Position numbers and translations under genes: made by a program. Shown one piece after another: positions 57,091 through 64,000 of a stretch of DNA of 64,000 nucleotides. The notes under the pieces were generated by a model, which saw only the letters and a list, made by a program, of their open reading frames with translations, searched no databases and had not been told where the DNA came from. The stretch covers positions 11,118,001-11,182,000 of the forward strand of contig NZ_JAPNKE010000002.1 of the NCBI RefSeq assembly GCF_026626665.1, read 5' to 3'. Numbering within the stretch: the stretch's first letter is position 1; the number at the start of each line of letters is the position of its first letter. The DNA is from Nannocystis pusilla. Lineage in GTDB: Bacteria; Myxococcota_A; Polyangia; Nannocystales; Nannocystaceae.

Positions 57091-58029
57091 ATGTCGCCTC
57101 ATGAAGGTCTCACCGCCGGCGCCGACGAGTCCTCCAGTGACGCGTCGCGACGGCGCATTGCGGAGCTGGAGCGACAGGTGGCCGAACAACAGCGCACGAT
57201 CGACGGTCTGCGCGAGGCGAACGCGTGGAGCCTCGTCAGCCAGGACGTGCAGCAATCGCTGCTCCGTCTCATCGATTGCAGCACCGACTTCATCGGCTTC
57301 GCCGACATGGAGGGTCACGCCCTCTACGTCAACGCGGCCGGGCGGGAGATGGTCGGGCTCGCGAGCATGGAAGAGGCCAGGCGCACGCTGGTCCAGAGCT
57401 ACTTCGATCCCGTCGACCTCGCCTACGTGGAGAGCACGATCTTGCCCGAGGTGATGCGCACCGGCCAGTGGACGGGGGAGTTCCGCTTCCGCCACATGGT
57501 GACGGGGACGATCGTCCCGGTGCACTACAGCCTCTTCCTCGCCAGGAACGCGAAGAACGAGCCGATCGGGCTCGCCACGATCACCCGCGACCTGCGGTCG
57601 ATGAAGCGCGTCGAAGAGGAGCGGCAGCGGCTGCAGGACGAGGTCATCCGGATCCAGGCGGTCACGCTGGCGGAGCTGTCGACCCCGCTCATCCCGATCA
57701 GCGAGCGCGTGGTGGTGATGCCGCTCATCGGCCAGGTCGACGAGACGCGGGCGAAGCAGGTGCTGGAGACCCTGCTGGAAGGCATCAGCAAGCGGAGGGC
57801 CGCGATCGCCATCCTCGACGTGACCGGCGTGTCGATGGTCGACTCGGCGGTGGCGAACGGGCTCGTGCAGGCCGCGCGGGCGGTCCGCCTGCTCGGCGCG
57901 CAGGTGGTGCTCACCGGCATCCGACCCGAAGTCGCAGGGACGCTGGTGGGACTCGGGCTGGAGCTCGATGGGCTCGTGGTGCGCGGCACGCTGCAGAGCG
58001 GCATCGCCTACGCCATGGGCAGCAGCTGA
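57091..58029 (+). CDS. PAS-STAS regulator (RsbR-like)
   Basis: The 312-residue protein has a short coiled coil (RRRIAELERQVAEQQRTIDG), a PAS domain (LIDCSTDFIGFADMEGHALY to VHYSLFLARNAKNEPIG), a linker coiled coil, and a C-terminal STAS domain (LSTPLIPISERVVVMPLIGQ, then AIAILDVTGVSMVDSAVANG). The conserved phosphorylatable Ser/Thr of RsbR/RsbS proteins is at VTGVSMVD. RsbR-type proteins form stressosome-like sensor complexes; the PAS domain would sense a small ligand or the redox state. No kinase or phosphatase partner lies beside it, so its circuit is unknown. ATG at 57091 follows a weak GGTAGG. Confidence 0.85.
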   Translation: MSPHEGLTAGADESSSDASRRRIAELERQVAEQQRTIDGLREANAWSLVSQDVQQSLLRLIDCSTDFIGFADMEGHALYVNAAGREMVGLASMEEARRTLVQSYFDPVDLAYVESTILPEVMRTGQWTGEFRFRHMVTGTIVPVHYSLFLARNAKNEPIGLATITRDLRSMKRVEEERQRLQDEVIRIQAVTLAELSTPLIPISERVVVMPLIGQVDETRAKQVLETLLEGISKRRAAIAILDVTGVSMVDSAVANGLVQAARAVRLLGAQVVLTGIRPEVAGTLVGLGLELDGLVVRGTLQSGIAYAMGSS

Positions 58030-58274
58030 AGCGGTCGACGCGGGGCTCGTCGAAGGCCTCGCCTGTTTGAATGGACATCCCGCGGGCATGAGGGACGAGG
58101 TCGCCGTCGACCGCGACGCTCGGGTCCGCGAGGACGCCGGCCGACGCGTTCGCATGCTGCCTGCAATCGCGGCGGATGCTCATTACCAGCGTCGTTTTGA
58201 GCCAATGACATGACAAGTCTCAAGGGACAGGTCGCCCGGCCTTCGCGGTAGCGGCTCGCCGCGCATCGGCGCTC

Positions 58275-58343
58275 ACGGTAAACCAGGGCTGCGCGCGATG
58301 GTTTACCTCCGGTATCACCTCATGAATGGGGTCTGTAAACCCC
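58275..58343. promoter_or_regulatory. GGTAAACC/GGTTTACC repeats
   Basis: GGTAAACC at 58276-58283 and its inverse GGTTTACC at 58299-58306 form an eight-base dyad, and a third TGTAAACC lies near 58335-58342. Together they sit upstream of the TetR gene and may be operators for a regulator of that unit. The stretch 58030-58461 holds no gene. Confidence 0.4.
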
Positions 58344-58357
58344 CGCCGAGGCGCGAT

Positions 58358-58391
58358 CTAAGTCAGTTGACTTTTAAGGCGCATGACTTAG
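58358..58391. promoter_or_regulatory. Nested palindromes, candidate TetR operator
   Basis: CTAAGTCA (58358-58365) pairs with TGACTTAG (58384-58391), both perfect eight-base arms. Inside lies another dyad, AAGTCA-GT-TGACTT (58360-58373). The site is about 70 bases upstream of the TetR start, where autoregulatory operators usually lie. A TTGACT also occurs here as a possible -35 box. Confidence 0.55.
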
Positions 58392-58461
58392 TCTCTCCGC
58401 GGGCCGCCACAGGCCCGCAAACGGTCACCATGCGCGTCGACGACAACAGGCAGGTCCTGGA

Positions 58462-59106
58462 GTGAAGGCGGCCAGATCCGACCGGGGCAGCCAGACGCGC
58501 AAGCTGCTCCTCTTCACCGCCGAGCGGCTGTTCGCCGAGTACGGGGTGGAGGGTGTGTCGAATCGCCAGGTGAGCGAGGCCGCGGGTCAATCGAACAACT
58601 TCGCCGTCGGCTACCACGTCGGTTCCAAGGAGGACCTCGTGGTGGCCATCGTGCGCCGGCACGCCGAATCGATCGAGCGTCGGAGCGCCGAAATGGTGGC
58701 GCGGCTGCCCGCCGTGCCTGCGCTGCGCGACTGGGTGTCGTGCCTGGTGCGGCCTGCCGTCGAGCACCTCGCGTCGCTGGGGGTCCCTTCCTGGTACGCG
58801 CGATTCATCGCCCAGGCGATGACCCATCCGACGTATCGCAAGCTCGTCTTCGACGAGGCGTTCGCCTCGCGGTCGTTTCGGCATTGCCATGAGGGCATGT
58901 TCCGGCTGGTCCCGCAGCTCCCTGAGGAGGTCCGGCGAGAGCGCGACGACATGGGGCGGTTGATGCTCGTGCACATGTGCGCCGAGCGGGAGCGGGCGCT
59001 GCAGGAGGGCACGGCCTCGCCGCGTTCGACGTGGGAGTCCACCGCCACCGGGCTGGTCGACGCGCTCGTCGGATTGTGGCTGGCCCCCGTCACCGGCCCG
59101 CGATGA
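58462..59106 (+). CDS. TetR-family repressor
   Basis: The 214-residue protein has an N-terminal TetR helix-turn-helix: TRKLLLFTAERLFAEYGVEG, VSNRQVSEAAGQSNNFAVGY and HVGSKEDLVVAIVRRHA. The C-terminal ligand-binding part is all-helical and unassigned (LPAVPALRDWVSCLVRPAVE, ESTATGLVDALVGLWLAP). GTG at 58462 is used, with CTGGAG just upstream. Nested palindromes at 58358-58391 are a likely autoregulatory operator. The monooxygenase begins 128 bases downstream on the same strand, and TetR repressors commonly control adjacent catabolic enzymes, so that is the expected target; the effector molecule is unknown. Confidence 0.85.
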   Translation: MKAARSDRGSQTRKLLLFTAERLFAEYGVEGVSNRQVSEAAGQSNNFAVGYHVGSKEDLVVAIVRRHAESIERRSAEMVARLPAVPALRDWVSCLVRPAVEHLASLGVPSWYARFIAQAMTHPTYRKLVFDEAFASRSFRHCHEGMFRLVPQLPEEVRRERDDMGRLMLVHMCAERERALQEGTASPRSTWESTATGLVDALVGLWLAPVTGPR

Positions 59107-59234
59107 ATTGCAATGGGCGGAGGCGCAAAGGCGCGTCCGCCCGGATTCGAACCAAGACACGAAGAAATCATGCCGGTGCCCGTGTTTTCGCGACGGTGGG
59201 GCGGGCGCCGTTCGAAGCGAAAGGATCTCGAAAG

Positions 59235-61047
<1,813 letters not shown>

Positions 61048-61075
61048 ATCATTCGCGCCCCACCCGGAGGACCTC

Positions 61076-62713
61076 ATGCGTCGATGGCTCTACTCATCCC
61101 TGATCGCCAGCATCTTGCTGGGCACCAGCCAGGCCGTGGCTGCACCGCCGCCCGCGTACCGCCAGGAGGTGGTGGTGGCGGGTTCACCCTTCCAGGGCGT
61201 CCACGGTCTGGTGGTCGACGGCAAGGGACACTTGCTGGCCAGCAACTTGCTGGGCCAGACGGTGCATTCCGTCGACCTGAGCACGGGCGCGGTGTCGACA
61301 TTGGTGGGGCCGCCGAAGGGCGGCGCGGACGACGTGACCCTCGGGCCCGACGGCTCGATCTACTGGACCGGCTACTTCTCCGGCGAGCTGATGCGGCGCA
61401 CGCCGAAGGGCAAGACGCGCGTCATCGCCAGGGACCTGCCGGGCCTCAACTCGCTGGCGTTCCGCGGCGACGGCAGGCTGTACGTCACGCAGATCGGTCG
61501 GGCCGACGCGCTGTGGGAGGTCGACCCCGACGGCAAGACAGCCGCGGCAGGTCCTCGCCGCGCCGGGGTTCCTCAACGGCTTCGAATCGGGCCCGACGAC
61601 CGCCTGTACGGCCCGCTGCTGCTCAAGGGGCAGATCGTGCGGGTGGACGTCGACACGGGGAAGATCGAGGTGGTGGCGGGGGGCTTCATGATGCCGACCG
61701 CGGTCAACTTCGACGCGAGCCGCCAGCACCTGTTCGTGGTCGACGCGGTGCGCGGCGAGCTGGTGCGCGTCCGCGTCGCCACCGGCGAGAAGAAGGTCGT
61801 CGCGCAGCTGCCCACCGGGCTCGACAACCTGGCGGTCGGGCCCGACGACCGGGTCTACGTGTCGAACATGGTCGACAATGACATTCGCGTGGTGAACCCT
61901 GCCGACGGCTCCGTCAAGTCGGTGGTCACGGCGCGCCTGACCGTGCCGGCCGGCCTCGCGGTCGCGCCGGACGACGCCGACGAGCAATTGTACGTGGCGG
62001 ACGTGTACGCGCTGCGGCGCGTGGGCGGGCGCGACGGCAAGATCCACCAGACCACCCGGGTGCTGTCCACGCCGATGGTGTTCCCGATGCACGTAAGCCT
62101 CGGCGCGAAGCACGTGGTGCTCAGCAGCGCCTACCTCGGCAGCCTGCAGGTGCTCGATCGGGCCACCGGTGCGGTCCTGCGGACGATCCCGAACGTCAAC
62201 GGGGTGCAGGGCGCGATCGAGCTGAATGATGGCACCCTGCTGGTCGCCGAGGCCACGACGGGCCGGCTGGTGCGGGTCGACAAGGCCGAGCCCGCGGGCG
62301 TCACGGTGCTGACCGAGGGCCTGAAGGGGCCGGTGGGGCTGGTGGCGGACCTCGAGGCGTCGGAGCCGGGGGTGTACGTCACCGAGGTGCGCTCGGGGCG
62401 GGTGACGCGAGTGCGCCTGGCCGACGGCGAGAAGCGCACCGTGGCGAAGGGCTTGCGGGCCCCCGAGGGCATCGCGCGCCTCCCTGACGGCGGCCTCGTC
62501 GTCGCGGAGGTCGGGCGCAAGCGGCTGGTTCGCGTCGATCCGGCCACGGGGCGCTCCACGGTGCTGGCGACCGGCCTGCGCATCGGCCTGCCGGAGAGCG
62601 AGGGCCTGCCGCCGGGCTACGTGCCCACGGGCGTCGCAGTGGGCCGCTCGGGGACCATCTACGTCTCGTCCGACGTCGAGAGCGCCCTCTATCGATTCGT
62701 CCCGGCGCCCTGA
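61076..62713 (+). CDS. Exported beta-propeller protein (SMP-30/NHL-like)
   Basis: A GGAGG site precedes ATG at 61076. The 545-residue protein has a signal peptide (YSSLIASILLGTSQAVAA) and many NHL/SMP-30-type blades: GVHGLVVDGKGHLLASNLLG, ADDVTLGPDGSIYWTGYF, LDNLAVGPDDRVYVSNMVDN and PEGIARLPDGGLVVAEVGRK. Between about 61545 and 61590 the reading AGPRRAGVPQRLRI breaks the repeat pattern, while the neighbouring frame gives RQVLAAPGFLNGFE, so two compensating indels probably lie there. Propellers of this kind include lactonases, and a lactonase partner to the upstream Baeyer-Villiger enzyme would make sense, but the metal ligands cannot be confirmed from sequence alone. It is probably periplasmic or secreted. 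Confidence 0.7.
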   Translation: MRRWLYSSLIASILLGTSQAVAAPPPAYRQEVVVAGSPFQGVHGLVVDGKGHLLASNLLGQTVHSVDLSTGAVSTLVGPPKGGADDVTLGPDGSIYWTGYFSGELMRRTPKGKTRVIARDLPGLNSLAFRGDGRLYVTQIGRADALWEVDPDGKTAAAGPRRAGVPQRLRIGPDDRLYGPLLLKGQIVRVDVDTGKIEVVAGGFMMPTAVNFDASRQHLFVVDAVRGELVRVRVATGEKKVVAQLPTGLDNLAVGPDDRVYVSNMVDNDIRVVNPADGSVKSVVTARLTVPAGLAVAPDDADEQLYVADVYALRRVGGRDGKIHQTTRVLSTPMVFPMHVSLGAKHVVLSSAYLGSLQVLDRATGAVLRTIPNVNGVQGAIELNDGTLLVAEATTGRLVRVDKAEPAGVTVLTEGLKGPVGLVADLEASEPGVYVTEVRSGRVTRVRLADGEKRTVAKGLRAPEGIARLPDGGLVVAEVGRKRLVRVDPATGRSTVLATGLRIGLPESEGLPPGYVPTGVAVGRSGTIYVSSDVESALYRFVPAP

Positions 62714-62715
62714 GC

Positions 62716-63597
62716 TCAGGCCGTCGATTCGAGCGCGGGCAACACCCGCGCGAGCCCGGCGGCCTCGAGCGCGCGACGGCGGCCGAGCACGTAGAGGTAT
62801 TCGCGGATCGCCCAGGTCGTCCGCAGCGGCAACATCCAGAAGAAGTTGGCGGAGATCGAGGGCGTGAGCGACTCCACGTAATGCCACCACCGCGGCGGCG
62901 TGAACAGCACGTCGCCGCGCTCGACGATGGTCTCGATGACGGGCACGCCGCGGAACCGCGGGAAGCGCTGGTAGTCGGGCTGCGCCGGGTTGACGGGGCT
63001 CCAGTGCAGGAGCCCCGTCTGGAGGCGAGCGTGCGGGTAGTAGAGGCGCTCGCTGTATTTCGGGTCGATGTGGAGGAAGCGCTTGGTGCCGTGGAGCTGG
63101 ACGAAGAAGTTGTGGAGGCGATCGAAGTGCAGCATCGAGAGGGTGCCGGCGGGGCCCATCCACAGGTACGGCTCGACGCGCAGGCGCTCGCGCACGGCCT
63201 GCGGCATGAGGCGCGACCAGCCCATGTAGGGATCGAGGGAGCCGAAGGCCTGGCGAAATTGCGGCAAGGCCCGACACAGCTCGAAGGCGGTCAGGTACAC
63301 CCTGCGCGAGGCCGGCGACTCCGCACCTCGCATCAGTCCGACGAACTCGCGCAGGGTCGTCGCGGTGTGTTTCTGCGTGGCCTGAAATTCGAACAGGTCG
63401 TCGGCGGCCTCGGTCCAGGTCTCGTACTTCACGTCGAGGCCGCCGAACCGATCGGCGAGGTATTCCGGCGTCCACGCGGCGGCCGGCCAGGTATCGGCGA
63501 CGCCGCGCAGGAGCGCGGGCCGGCCCTTGCGCAGATACTCGCGCACGAAGAACGACGGCGTCGGTTTTGACAGGACATCCAATTTTTCGGCGTGCAT
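62716..63597 (-). CDS. JmjC/cupin-like Fe(II)/2-oxoglutarate dioxygenase
   Basis: The 293-residue protein has the JmjC-like layout: LRKGRPALLRGVADTWPAAA, then YLWMGPAGTLSMLHFDRLHN with the HxD metal pair, FVQLHGTKRFLHIDPKYSER, and the distal His in LFTPPRWWHYVESL. The three residues fit a 2-His-1-Asp iron centre. Family members hydroxylate protein side chains or small molecules. ATG at 63597 is chosen; a longer reading to 63699 has no coding character. It is convergent with the propeller gene, only two bases apart. A functional link to the monooxygenase is possible but rests on position only. Confidence 0.8.
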   Translation of the reverse strand: MHAEKLDVLSKPTPSFFVREYLRKGRPALLRGVADTWPAAAWTPEYLADRFGGLDVKYETWTEAADDLFEFQATQKHTATTLREFVGLMRGAESPASRRVYLTAFELCRALPQFRQAFGSLDPYMGWSRLMPQAVRERLRVEPYLWMGPAGTLSMLHFDRLHNFFVQLHGTKRFLHIDPKYSERLYYPHARLQTGLLHWSPVNPAQPDYQRFPRFRGVPVIETIVERGDVLFTPPRWWHYVESLTPSISANFFWMLPLRTTWAIREYLYVLGRRRALEAAGLARVLPALESTA

Positions 63598-63733
63598 GGG
63601 TGGCCTCGGGAGGTCAACGGTGCGCCCGATATGGCGCGACCGCGGGGCCGATCTTAGACGATTGCGAGGCCGCAGGGCGGGCGGGTGCGCGCGACCCATG
63701 CAGCATGATGGGTCGCCGCGAACGCTGATCGGC

Positions 63734-64000
63734 TCACTTCCCGTTCGTCACCGTCTGCAGCGCCGCGGTGAAGTTGCCGATCAGCTCCTGATCGGAATTG
63801 CGCTTGAAGGTCATCGGGTCCGGCACGATCTCGGTCATGAAGAAGGCCATCGCCTCGTCGACGAAGCCGGCGAAGCTGCGCGAGCGCGCGGCCCTCGAAC
63901 AGGATCTCGCTGACGTGGAAGGTCTTCGAGATCAGCGCGATGCGCTGCTTCTCGGCGTCGGTCGCGGCGAGCGCGGCCGCGGCGTCGAGGTGGACCCGCG
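63734..64000 (-). CDS. Partial CDS, N-terminus outside window, one frameshift
   Basis: The C-terminal end of a minus-strand gene is visible: VHLDAAAALAATDAEKQRIA, LISKTFHVSEILFEGRALAQ, then after a frame change near 63885 SFAGFVDEAMAFFMTEIVPD and MTFKRNSDQELIGNFTAAL, with a stop at 63734. No domain was recognised. Helical, soluble character fits an enzyme or regulator. Confidence 0.55.

Overview
This window is about 70% GC and carries eukaryote-like Ser/Thr kinases with extracytoplasmic C-termini, lipoproteins with (Ser-Thr)n linkers, RCC1-repeat proteins, a VgrG/Rhs effector module and a signal-peptidase-like exported protein. That mix points to a myxobacterium, most likely of the Nannocystis/Enhygromyxa group (Nannocystineae). 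No rRNA, tRNA or CRISPR array was recognised.

Layout. 1-3.0 kb: a partial repeat-rich protein, a gene-poor stretch with a kinase remnant, and a MerR-like regulator. 3.1-13.6 kb: Crp/Fnr and sigma-like regulators ahead of a VgrG - TPR - PAAR/Rhs - immunity module; the Rhs tip looks like a HYD1-type ADP-ribosyltransferase toxin, and a shrunken second copy of its immunity gene follows. 13.5-20.8 kb: two Ser/Thr kinases sharing one extracytoplasmic C-terminal domain, with three exported proteins between them. 21.8-27.3 kb: an RCC1-repeat protein, a small unknown, and a membrane protein with degenerate SIR2-like and STAND-like domains. 27.4-29.8 kb: a serine recombinase, a zinc-ribbon protein and an unknown ORF.

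29.8-47.7 kb is a complete BREX phage-defence operon on the minus strand, read as brxE-brxA-brxB-brxC-pglX-pglZ-brxD-(PLD-like gene)-brxHI. This is the type 6 gene order, with an extra phospholipase-D-like gene and a 3'-5' exonuclease domain fused to the BrxHI helicase. 48.3-51.2 kb is a separate three-gene operon: an unknown protein, a small unknown, and a RecQ-like helicase with a C-terminal nuclease-like domain, probably another defence or repair module. 51.3-53.4 kb holds a broken SprT-like metallopeptidase and glutamine synthetase. 54-64 kb returns to more ordinary genes: a Cys-rich exported protein, a signal peptidase I-like protein, a PAS-STAS regulator, and a TetR - Baeyer-Villiger monooxygenase - beta-propeller set ending at a JmjC-like protein.

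A dominant feature is single-base frameshifts. More than fifteen genes, including glutamine synthetase and most BREX genes, can be read only by changing frame once or more, often by restoring one lost base. Because housekeeping genes are hit as well, uncorrected sequencing error is the likeliest cause. Coordinates of such genes are given as the full span over all frames.
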